DNA of 26,246 nucleotides, taken from NCBI GenBank assembly GCA_905198575.1, contig CAJKDC010000028.1, forward strand, positions 1-26,246, written 5' to 3'. The notes beneath the pieces were generated by a model that did not search any database, had not been told where the DNA came from, and was given only the letters and a program-made list of their open reading frames with translations. Below, one piece after another: positions 1 to 6,892 of this stretch. How positions within the stretch are numbered: the first letter of the stretch is position 1; each line of letters opens with the position of its first letter. A program made the translations under genes and the position numbers. The DNA is from an uncultured Bacteroides sp. GTDB taxonomy: Bacteria > Bacteroidota > Bacteroidia > Bacteroidales > Bacteroidaceae.

Positions 1-575
1 TGTTGCACCCATTCATGCCGTTCATCACCGAAGAGTTGTGGCAGCATATCTATGACCGCAAAGAAGGCGAAAGCATCATGACGCAGACTCTTCAGGCAGC
101 CGGAAGCTTCGACGAAAATATTATTGCACAGTTTGAGGCTGTAAAAGAAGTTATCGGTGGTATCCGTACTATCCGCTTGCAGAAAAACATTGCTCAGAAA
201 GAAGCACTGGCACTGGAAATCACAGGTGCTAGCCCTGTAGCTACTTTCCACGCTGTCATCAGCAAGTTATGTAACTTGAGCGCTATCAGCAATGTTGAAA
301 GTAAGTCGGAAGGCGCTGCTGCCTTTATGGTTGGCACTACCGAGTATGCTGTACCTCTGGGCAACCTTATCAATGTAGAAGAAGAGTTGAAAAAACTGGA
401 AGCCGACCTGAAATATCAGGAAGGATTCTTGCAGAGCGTACTGAAAAAGTTAAGCAATGAAAAGTTTGTAAGCAAGGCTCCTGCTAACGTTATTGAAATG
501 GAACGTAAGAAACAGGCTGATGCTGAAACTAAAATTGCTGCTTTGAAAGAAAGTATTGCCGCACTGAAAAAATAA
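1..575 (+). CDS. valS: valyl-tRNA synthetase, C-terminal fragment
   Basis: ValRS charges tRNA-Val with valine in the cytoplasm. Only the last 190 or so residues lie in the window; the reading frame is open to the left edge, so the catalytic Rossmann domain and its HIGH and KMSKS motifs are outside. The first visible residues, HPFMPFITEELWQ, are a well-known segment of the class Ia anticodon-binding domain. The last 65 residues (from about EEELKKLEADL) form a charged heptad-rich stretch matching the C-terminal coiled-coil tRNA-binding arm of ValRS, with the typical NEKFVSKAP motif. The gene ends in TAA at 573-575 and is followed by a strong terminator. Nothing is odd in the visible part. Identification is secure. 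Confidence 0.97.
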   Translation, partial: LHPFMPFITEELWQHIYDRKEGESIMTQTLQAAGSFDENIIAQFEAVKEVIGGIRTIRLQKNIAQKEALALEITGASPVATFHAVISKLCNLSAISNVESKSEGAAAFMVGTTEYAVPLGNLINVEEELKKLEADLKYQEGFLQSVLKKLSNEKFVSKAPANVIEMERKKQADAETKIAALKESIAALKK

Positions 576-612
576 ATAACCCGCTGACTGTTTAGCGATA
601 CTCCTTATATTA

Positions 613-656
613 AATCCTTTCCGACTGTAGCTATCACAGTTGGAAAGGATTTTTTA
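613..656 (+). terminator. intrinsic terminator after valS
   Basis: A 16-bp stem (613-628 pairs with 636-651, one G-T pair) with a 7-base loop is followed directly by a T-rich run. It ends valS transcription before the next promoter. Confidence 0.9.
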
Positions 657-708
657 TTTTCCGAACCTGACTGAAATCTCTCTGACAAGAAAAATAAAAA
701 ACGTTTTA

Positions 709-740
709 TTTTTTATTTTGAACAAATGTTCATATCTTTG
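709..740 (+). promoter_or_regulatory. promoter with internal dyad operator candidate, upstream of the DUF134 gene
   Basis: TATCTTTG at 733-740 is a perfect Bacteroidetes -7 element (TAnnTTTG). TTTT at 709-712 stands in for the -33 TTTG at 20-base spacing. Between the two elements lies a perfect dyad, TGAACA-AA-TGTTCA (719-732), where a repressor dimer would block RNA polymerase. The predicted start of transcription is about 15-20 bases before the ATG at 765. The promoter is seen directly; the operator role is inference. Confidence 0.7.
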
Positions 741-764
741 CAACATCAATAAAGAATATAACGA

Positions 765-1589
765 ATGTCACCTCGTCCTAAAAACATACGCAAAATTAGC
801 GAAGCACCTCTTTCTGTGGGACTTCGCCCTATAAAGTGCAAACGGTTTGAAACCATAGAACTTCACCTGGAAGAATATGAATCACTACGTCTGTGCGATT
901 ACGAAATGCTGACACAAGCCGAAGCTGCCAGCCAGATGCAGGTTTCTCGCCCTACACTTACACGCATCTATGCCAGTGCACGTCAGAAAATGGCCCGCGC
1001 TTTGGTAGAACAGGCAGCCATTGTTATCGAGGGAGGATCGGCTTACATGGAAGAACAATGGTATCGTTGTTCGGTATGTAACACAACCTTCAATAACATC
1101 AATCCCAGCATGAGGGAAGGACAAATCTGCTGTCCCGTGTGTAACAACCAACAGTTTATCACTTGCGACAATGAATTTATAAATGAAAAAAATATACAGA
1201 AGATTATGAAAAAAATTGCATTACCAACCCGTGGCGGAGTTATCGACAATCACTTCGGTCACTGTGAGTTCTACACCATCGTAACTGTATCAGAAGATAA
1301 CCAAATTCTTTCTACACAAACTATCCCTTCTCCTCAGGGATGCGGATGCAAATCGAATATTGCCAGCAAACTGCAAGAAGACGGTGTTACCGTTATGCTG
1401 GCAGGAAATATGGGAGTTGGTGCACTTCAGAAACTGGCAGCTCATAACATCCAGGTTATAAGAGGCTGTTCTGGACCAATCATGGAAGTAGTAAATGCCT
1501 ATCTGGAAGGAAACTTACAGGATTCTGGAGAAGCCTGCCAACATCACCACGATGGAGATGAGCATCATCAGTGTGGACATCATCAGTAA
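765..1589 (+). CDS. DUF134 DNA-binding domain fused to a NifX/NifB-type (Nitro_FeMo-Co) domain
   Basis: 274 residues in three parts. Residues 1-95 are a DUF134 domain (starts MSPRPK, helix-turn-helix around SRPTLTRIYASAR), a family resembling the sigma-70 region 4 fold. Residues 102-126 hold two Cys pairs (C102-x2-C105 and C123-x2-C126, plus C122) that look like a zinc or iron knuckle. Residues 148-250 are a dinitrogenase iron-molybdenum cofactor-type domain, beginning MKKIALPT with the usual HFGHCEFY segment. The tail is rich in His and Cys (about residues 258-274), suggesting metal binding. Despite the domain name no nitrogenase is implied; in non-fixers these proteins are poorly characterised. 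The gene stands alone, with its own promoter and terminator. A metal- or redox-sensing regulator is a reasonable inference, not a demonstrated function. Confidence 0.88.
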   Translation: MSPRPKNIRKISEAPLSVGLRPIKCKRFETIELHLEEYESLRLCDYEMLTQAEAASQMQVSRPTLTRIYASARQKMARALVEQAAIVIEGGSAYMEEQWYRCSVCNTTFNNINPSMREGQICCPVCNNQQFITCDNEFINEKNIQKIMKKIALPTRGGVIDNHFGHCEFYTIVTVSEDNQILSTQTIPSPQGCGCKSNIASKLQEDGVTVMLAGNMGVGALQKLAAHNIQVIRGCSGPIMEVVNAYLEGNLQDSGEACQHHHDGDEHHQCGHHQ

Positions 1590-1606
1590 TCCTTGAGTTT
1601 TAAACG

Positions 1607-1658
1607 AAAAAGCCATATCCGGTTGCTACAATTAAGGAAAGCATGGATATGGCTTTTT
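1607..1658. terminator. bidirectional terminator between converging genes
   Basis: A 14-bp stem (1607-1620 with 1645-1658) is flanked by A-run on the left and T-run on the right, so it can terminate the DUF134 gene on the plus strand and the GH3 gene on the minus strand. Confidence 0.88.
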
Positions 1659-1683
1659 TTATACACTAAAGTCTGACTACCCA

Positions 1684-4077
1684 TCAAAAAGCAGTCTTTG
1701 TAAATGTCCCTCTCAAACGAATGTCAGTGGACGAAGCCCCTACTCTCACTTCAAACTCTCCCGGCTCTACGGTCCACTCCATATGCCGGTCCAAAATTTG
1801 CAAGTCTTCAGGCTGCAAAGTAAAAACAACTTTCTTCGTTTCTCCCGGTTGCAGACTAATACGCTCAAAACCACGCAACACCGATTCGTAAGCTATTACA
1901 CTACTTACCTTGTCTCTCAGATAGAGTTGCACTACTTCATCTCCAGTCCGTTTACCAGTATTGGTAATGTCTACACTTACAGTAACAGGACTTTCTGTTC
2001 CACTGTTAGGTTGGGAAATTCGCAAGTTATCATACTCAAAAGTAGTATAACTCAGTCCGTAACCAAATGGATAAAGCGGTCCCAGCACACGAGTATCACC
2101 CGAACCATTAGGGCCCGATGTATACTGACCTCCATGTGACCCCGGTTTAAATGGGAAATTATATTCTATCTGTCCGATACTCTTTGGGAAAGTTACTGAA
2201 AGACGTCCACCTGGATTATAAACGCCAAACAGCGTATTAGCAATAGCTTCTCCTCCGAGTTGTCCTGGAAACCAAGCTTCCAGTATAGATGGGATATTCC
2301 TGTCAGCCCAGTTAATCGTAAGCGGCTGTCCATTAATAAGAACCAGCACTACTGGCTTACCTGTAGCATGTAATTTCTCCAGCAATTGCTGCTGGCGGCC
2401 AGGTAAGCTTAAATCAGTGCGCGACCGACTTTCCCCAGTACATCGCTCGTCTTCACCCAATACAGCAATAATCACATCACAGTCTTCAGCAGCAACAATA
2501 GCCTCATCCATCTGCTTGATTTCATCTTCTGTTAATGGCGTAGGAACTATTTCACTATCAGGCCATCCTGCATTACGGGTTTCGCATCCTTTAGCATAAG
2601 CGATTTCTACATCATTACCAACAAAACGAGAAATGCCATCAAACACCGTTATATTCTCCAACCCCTGTGGACCATAACGGCTGGTCATATAATTGGTTTC
2701 CTTAGCCAGCGGACCGGTAATAAGAATTTTACGCAGAGCCTTTTTATCAAGCGGCAGCAAGTCTCTTTCGTTCTTTAACAACACCAGCGATTGCTGCTGC
2801 ATATCAAGCACAAAATCACGATGCAAGTCAGCCCCTACCACCTTATCAGCATTTTGGGGATCTTCAACATAAGGTTGGTCAAACAGTCCCAACTCAAATT
2901 TTACACGCAGCACATCAGCTACCATACGGTCTACAGATTGCATGGAAAGCTTTCCTTCCTCCACATTTTTACGTACAGGAAGTATATAATCTTCTGGAGG
3001 TGTAAAGTTAGTCCGTACGTTCAATCCGGCTTCTACAACCTGACGCACTGCATCTTCGTACGATTCGGCTACATGATGCTTATTATAAACATACTCTACT
3101 GCCTCACTATCGCTCACGATATATCCGTTAAATCCATACTCCTGACGCAAAAGTTCGGTCAGAAAATAATAGCTGGCCGTTACCGGAACACCATCCCAAT
3201 CATTATAACTGCTCATTACCCCCTTGGGATGAGTACGCTGAACCACTTTACGAAACGGATAAAGAAAAATTTCGTGTAACTCACGAGGAGCCACATGCGG
3301 ATCAGTACGACAGGCTGCATCACGTCCACCCTTTGGCACACTATATACGGCATAATGCTTTAAAGTCGAAGCTACTCCCTGACTTTGAAGACCATCCACC
3401 ATCTGGCATCCCATTTCGGCTACCAAGTATGGATCTTCTCCATAACATTCCAAAACACGTCCCCAACGCGGATCACGAGCTACATCCAGAATTGGTGCAT
3501 ACACATTTGTGTATCCCAGCGCCTTGGCCTCCTTACCCGAAATCTCTCCAGCCTGACGAACCAATGCCCTGTTCCACGTGCTGCCAATGCCAATTGGGGC
3601 TGGATAAGGAGTTGCCTTAGTATGGTTCAAACCGTGTATCCCCTCATTCGAAAAATCCACTGGAATACCCAGCCTGGTTTCCTCAACAAACCAACGCTGA
3701 ATCTGATTAATCGCTTTAGCATGATTACTGAACGGATAGATGAGATGAGGAGAGCGTTTTCTACCTCCACCTACTCCGTTGAGCTGCTCGTCAATATTGG
3801 CAATACCGTCTTTCCATACAGCTTCTTTCCATGCAGGAGTAGGCAAAGAATCTTTCAATACACGGCCATAACCATATAGCGTGGCCATCTGGCATGATTT
3901 CTCTTCCAGTGTCATCTGACCAAGTAAATTTTTCACTCGAGCTTCAACCGGCGCATTCGGATCTTCATACACATCCTTCACCCCATTCTTATTAAAGTCT
4001 ATCCAACCTTTCTTATAGATAGACTCCTCTGCTCCTGCTGTTCCAATACAGATTAGAACGCAGAGCAAAGAGCACAT
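1684..4077 (-). CDS. secreted glycoside hydrolase family 3 (beta-glucosidase/xylosidase type)
   Basis: GH3 enzymes remove terminal sugars from beta-linked glycans; this one should act in the periplasm. The 797 residues begin with a hydrophobic signal-like stretch (1-16, ending GTAGA). Then follow an EF-hand-like segment DFNKNGVKDVYED (27-39), a TIM-barrel domain with NEGIHG (144-149), LKHYAVYS (239-246) and the nucleophile in VSDSEAV (Asp323), a five-stranded domain with candidate acid/base Glu near GEDERCTGES (541-550), and a C-terminal fibronectin III-like domain (about 692-790). Length and order match Bacteroides GH3 enzymes. The start is odd: the ATG used here is 8 bases downstream of an out-of-frame ATGAAAAAA that would supply the missing positively charged MKK. 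The stop codon of the upstream hydrolase is only 46 bases away, so co-transcription is plausible. Exact substrate is unknown. Confidence 0.95.
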   Translation of the reverse strand: MCSLLCVLICIGTAGAEESIYKKGWIDFNKNGVKDVYEDPNAPVEARVKNLLGQMTLEEKSCQMATLYGYGRVLKDSLPTPAWKEAVWKDGIANIDEQLNGVGGGRKRSPHLIYPFSNHAKAINQIQRWFVEETRLGIPVDFSNEGIHGLNHTKATPYPAPIGIGSTWNRALVRQAGEISGKEAKALGYTNVYAPILDVARDPRWGRVLECYGEDPYLVAEMGCQMVDGLQSQGVASTLKHYAVYSVPKGGRDAACRTDPHVAPRELHEIFLYPFRKVVQRTHPKGVMSSYNDWDGVPVTASYYFLTELLRQEYGFNGYIVSDSEAVEYVYNKHHVAESYEDAVRQVVEAGLNVRTNFTPPEDYILPVRKNVEEGKLSMQSVDRMVADVLRVKFELGLFDQPYVEDPQNADKVVGADLHRDFVLDMQQQSLVLLKNERDLLPLDKKALRKILITGPLAKETNYMTSRYGPQGLENITVFDGISRFVGNDVEIAYAKGCETRNAGWPDSEIVPTPLTEDEIKQMDEAIVAAEDCDVIIAVLGEDERCTGESRSRTDLSLPGRQQQLLEKLHATGKPVVLVLINGQPLTINWADRNIPSILEAWFPGQLGGEAIANTLFGVYNPGGRLSVTFPKSIGQIEYNFPFKPGSHGGQYTSGPNGSGDTRVLGPLYPFGYGLSYTTFEYDNLRISQPNSGTESPVTVSVDITNTGKRTGDEVVQLYLRDKVSSVIAYESVLRGFERISLQPGETKKVVFTLQPEDLQILDRHMEWTVEPGEFEVRVGASSTDIRLRGTFTKTAF

Positions 4078-4123
4078 TTTTTCATAATATTAAAATCATT
4101 AAGTGGTTATTTCAATAAAAATA

Positions 4124-5122
4124 TCATCGCTGTGGCTTAAGCTTTACCACCTCTCCCAACTCAGGCAACAAGTAATCCATATCCAACCGACGTGCCTCTT
4201 CTGCAAACACCTTGGGAGGGTCAAACAGCGGCTCATCTGAAAGGTCAAAAGTTCCGTAATGCATCGGGACTGTCACTTTGGCGCCCATTTCGGCCGATGC
4301 CTTCAGTGCATCGTAAGGCGAGATATGATTAGGCCGCATAAACCATTTGGGCTTATAGGCACCAATGCCTATCATACAGTAGTCAATATGTGGGAAAAAC
4401 TCAGGCAGCTCCTTGAAATGCGGTGCATACCCCGTATCGCCGCTATTATAAATCACAATGCCGCCACACTCTATCATGAAAGCTCCCCACAGGCGTGTAC
4501 CACCATCACTCACTCCTCGTTTGCTCCAATGTTGGGCAGGAAGAAAAGTCAGTTTCAAGTTTCCATCACTATACTGCTGATACCACCCGGCCTCTATTGT
4601 TTCCATAGCAGGAAACCACGAGTGTATCAACTCGCCCGTACCTACCCCACAGAAAAGTTTCATTCCCGGATTTTCAGCCACCAGCCGTGCCACACTGGGA
4701 CGGTCCAGATGGTCAAAATGATCGTGACTGATAAGCAGGAAATCGATATCTTTAAAAATAGAAGGCAAGGCAGGAAAAGTGCTTCTACGTTTCACAAAAG
4801 GAATGCTCCCGAAAACCGGATCAATCATAAACCGGTAACCGCCCAATTGCAGGAAAAACGAATTATGCCCCAGCCATATCAGCGAATTACCTACAACACT
4901 GTCCAGCGAGCGCAAAAAGTGTACCTTGGGATTCCACTTGACAGTCTTCTTCTCTTTCCGTTGCGGATTGGGTGAAAAGCGCCATTTCAGTACACTTCCC
5001 ATTCCCGGACGCCACCGATGCTGACGGTTGAAAAAACGGCCCTTTACTGTTGGATTACCTTTCCAACAAGATTTTACTGTATACAGATGATCATTTTTCC
5101 GGAATAAAATTCGTTCGCCCAT
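4124..5122 (-). CDS. metallo-beta-lactamase-fold hydrolase, NAPE-PLD/UlaG-like
   Basis: 332 residues with a complete MBL-fold metal site: HDHFDH (133-138), His198 in AQHWS, Asp229 in SGDTGY and His288 in MHYGTF. The preceding IWLGHNSFFLQ and IDPVFG segments are typical of the NAPE-PLD-like branch (N-acyl phosphatidylethanolamine phospholipase D relatives). An N-terminal extension of about 75 basic residues has no clear signal peptide, so the enzyme is probably cytoplasmic or membrane-associated. Its stop lies 46 bases before the GH3 start on the same strand. Family is clear, substrate is not: a phosphodiester or lactone hydrolase are both possible. The ATG at 5122 is preceded by a short hairpin (5128-5150). 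Confidence 0.88.
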   Translation of the reverse strand: MGERILFRKNDHLYTVKSCWKGNPTVKGRFFNRQHRWRPGMGSVLKWRFSPNPQRKEKKTVKWNPKVHFLRSLDSVVGNSLIWLGHNSFFLQLGGYRFMIDPVFGSIPFVKRRSTFPALPSIFKDIDFLLISHDHFDHLDRPSVARLVAENPGMKLFCGVGTGELIHSWFPAMETIEAGWYQQYSDGNLKLTFLPAQHWSKRGVSDGGTRLWGAFMIECGGIVIYNSGDTGYAPHFKELPEFFPHIDYCMIGIGAYKPKWFMRPNHISPYDALKASAEMGAKVTVPMHYGTFDLSDEPLFDPPKVFAEEARRLDMDYLLPELGEVVKLKPQR

Positions 5123-5127
5123 AACTA

Positions 5128-5259
5128 CTGTGTAAAATTAAAAAACACAGACAGCACTACAGCGTTTATTATAAAACAGCTGCCGTACTACCTGTGCCCG
5201 TTATAAAACATATTTCCCGCTTGCAGTTACAGCACGCCTGCGGAATACATCATAAAACA
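5128..5259 (-). repeat. intergenic region with a start-proximal hairpin and three copies of a 10-base repeat
   Basis: CTGTGT (5128-5133) and ACACAG (5145-5150) can pair just upstream of the ATG at 5122. Further upstream are TTATAAAACA at 5169-5178, TTATAAAACA at 5201-5210 and TCATAAAACA at 5250-5259, all in the same orientation. No clear TAnnTTTG promoter was found here. The repeats may be binding sites or simple sequence. Confidence 0.4.
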
Positions 5260-5260
5260 A

Positions 5261-5710
5261 TTATTTCTCAAGCAATTCTTTCAGAAAAGCATCCAGCTCT
5301 TCATCCAAACCTTTAAGCAGATCTTCACTCAAAAGCAAAGTATCTTCATCGTCTACCAGCAAAAGCTCAGATACAGTCTCCTTATCATCATCCACCAATA
5401 CAAACGAATAAGGTTTCAGCAATGAAAGGCCATCCAGCAGTTTCTTTTCTTTAAAACTATTCAGTGTGCAGGATAGTAAAGAGGCTACCTGGTCGTAAAA
5501 ATCTTCCTTATCATATTCTACCCACTCACTCACAATAGTGCGTGCCAGCTCCTGGTCATCGTCATCAAAAATAACCAGCTCACCGCTGTCTGAGTGTGGC
5601 TGCAGATGGATATCGGTAACGGTGGAACACTCAGAAGGAGACGTATATTTAGCCAACGCATCCTTCAGGCAACTGTTAATAGCGTTATGTGATTCTGCAC
5701 TAATTTTCAT
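5261..5710 (-). CDS. small acidic protein of unknown function
   Basis: 149 residues with a normal ATG start at 5710 and no signal peptide or membrane segment. I do not recognise the family. The protein is strongly acidic, with clusters such as FDDDDQE (about 48-54), VDDDKETVSE (about 111-120) and an acidic helical C-terminus (LLKGLDEELDAFLKELLEK). Alternating beta-like stretches (TDIHLQPH, ELVIFDDD, YSFVLVDDD, ELLLVDDED) suggest a small antiparallel sheet fold between helices. It sits between a lipoprotein gene and the MBL-fold hydrolase on the same strand, with its own likely promoter and an upstream terminator, so it is probably a separate unit. Coding status is supported by frame length and amino acid pattern. 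Confidence 0.75.
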   Translation of the reverse strand: MKISAESHNAINSCLKDALAKYTSPSECSTVTDIHLQPHSDSGELVIFDDDDQELARTIVSEWVEYDKEDFYDQVASLLSCTLNSFKEKKLLDGLSLLKPYSFVLVDDDKETVSELLLVDDEDTLLLSEDLLKGLDEELDAFLKELLEK

Positions 5711-5733
5711 ATATTATACCTTTCTTTATCTCG

Positions 5734-5774
5734 TAAAAAAACAGAAACAACTTTTACACAGCCTGTTTCTGTTT
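5734..5774 (-). terminator. terminator of the lipoprotein gene, overlapping the next gene's leader
   Basis: An 11-bp perfect stem (AAACAGAAACA at 5739-5749 with its complement at 5764-5774) is followed on the minus strand by a T-run (5734-5738 on the plus strand are A). It ends transcripts coming from the lipoprotein gene at 5815-6807. Confidence 0.88.
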
Positions 5775-5775
5775 C

Positions 5776-5805
5776 CAAATTTACAAAAAATATTATTCTT
5801 ACAAA
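5776..5805 (-). promoter_or_regulatory. promoter for the 149-residue protein gene
   Basis: On the minus strand TTTG (5802-5805) is followed after 18 bases by TAAATTTG (5776-5783), close to the Bacteroidetes consensus though the spacing is one base short. The predicted transcription start, about 5768-5770, falls inside the first arm of the neighbouring terminator. Confidence 0.6.
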
Positions 5806-5814
5806 CAATATACA

Positions 5815-6807
5815 CTAAAAATTCTTATTAAAACGCAGCATCTGTACGCCAAGTTTGTTTAACTCATCGGTACGTTGAGTCAGCTCTTTTTTATACCATT
5901 TCAGCATTTCAAGATCTTTCACATCGGTTGTATTCAGTTTTTCAGCCTTTTTCAGCCATTCCACTCCCTTATCAGGAGCTCCTTCCATTTCATAACTCAA
6001 TGCGATATTGAATGCTGCACGCATCTTTTTCCGGTTGTTTTTTCCAGCATTATCGAAAACCTTTTGCCAAAGATTTCGTGCTTCTGCCCAATCACCTTCA
6101 CGTGCCCAAACACCGGCATCACGCATTTCCACACTGCCACCATCAAAATAGCAACGTTCTGCATTACGCCAATGCGGCAGCAGATAATCAACCAAAGGCA
6201 AAACAGCGTTCTTTGATACCCCTTCCACAACAGAGCGGTCGGATAAAGTACGAGTCAGGTAAAAATAAAGACTGTCAGATTTTGATACGGCATAAAGCGG
6301 ACCTTCTTTTCCTGGCAGATAGACGTGCACCAACGGCTTTACGTCAGCCGACAAGACCTCAACCGGCCCTAATTCCCAGTCCATAACCACTTTTCTGCTG
6401 GTAACTACCTCAAAATTATCTAACGAGAAAAGCATATCGACTCCCATAGAAGCAGCCAAATTGCTGACCTGTGATGCAGAAAGAGTACGTACATTTCCTA
6501 TTCCCCTACCGGTATTTACTAATGAATCACTGATCAGTGTTTCGTCAAAATAATTTGCATTAGCCACTGCTTCTGCAAAAGCCTCAGCTGCTATCTTGCC
6601 ATCAGCCTGCACATCACCAATAGTCAGCTTATCATTTGCAGGTCGCTGACGGGCCGGAAGATTATTTACAATCCCAATCTTACGTACAGATTCAGGATAA
6701 TTTACTACTGAAGGCATCAGCTGATCATAGCTGAACATCCTTATTGAACTACACGATGCCAATAAGACACCTGCCAAACAAATTGCCAGAAGATATATTT
6801 TTTTCAT
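5815..6807 (-). CDS. lipoprotein, DUF6340-like with TPR-like C-terminus
   Basis: 330 residues with an N-terminal lipoprotein signal peptide: MKK, a hydrophobic core and a lipobox LASC with the modified Cys at residue 19. The mature part starts CSSIRMFSYDQLMPSVVNYPESVRKIGIVNNLP, which resembles the DUF6340 family of Bacteroidales lipoproteins. The last third (from about WAREGDWAEARNLWQKVFD) has the alternating small/large pattern of tetratricopeptide repeats, including AAFNIALSYEMEGAPDKGVEWLKKAEKLN. It is likely anchored in the outer membrane facing the periplasm, or on the surface. No function is known to me. A weak -7 element (TAATTTTG, 6826-6833) precedes it, and a strong terminator follows. 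Confidence 0.85.
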   Translation of the reverse strand: MKKIYLLAICLAGVLLASCSSIRMFSYDQLMPSVVNYPESVRKIGIVNNLPARQRPANDKLTIGDVQADGKIAAEAFAEAVANANYFDETLISDSLVNTGRGIGNVRTLSASQVSNLAASMGVDMLFSLDNFEVVTSRKVVMDWELGPVEVLSADVKPLVHVYLPGKEGPLYAVSKSDSLYFYLTRTLSDRSVVEGVSKNAVLPLVDYLLPHWRNAERCYFDGGSVEMRDAGVWAREGDWAEARNLWQKVFDNAGKNNRKKMRAAFNIALSYEMEGAPDKGVEWLKKAEKLNTTDVKDLEMLKWYKKELTQRTDELNKLGVQMLRFNKNF

Positions 6808-6825
6808 TTTATGCTAGGTTTCTTA

Positions 6826-6833
6826 CAAAATTA
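6826..6833 (-). promoter_or_regulatory. -7 promoter element of the lipoprotein gene
   Basis: TAATTTTG on the minus strand matches TAnnTTTG, 19 bases before the ATG at 6807. No good TTTG was found at the -33 position, so this is a partial match. Confidence 0.4.
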
Positions 6834-6892
6834 ATGTATTCCATACACATGAAGAAGATTTTTCCTGTAAAAAACATAAAAAAGGAAAATTG

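Noticed and set aside
640..834. 64-codon frame between valS and the DUF134 gene
   Set aside because: It runs through a terminator and promoter and overlaps the start of a real gene in another frame; composition is not protein-like.
4259..4975. 238-codon plus-strand frame opposite the NAPE-PLD-like gene
   Set aside because: Antisense shadow; the minus-strand frame has a complete metal site and family match.
6860..6889. Terminator after umuC
   Set aside because: TTTTCCT/AGGAAAA can pair over 7 bases but is A/T-rich and lacks a T-run on the minus strand, so I did not list it.
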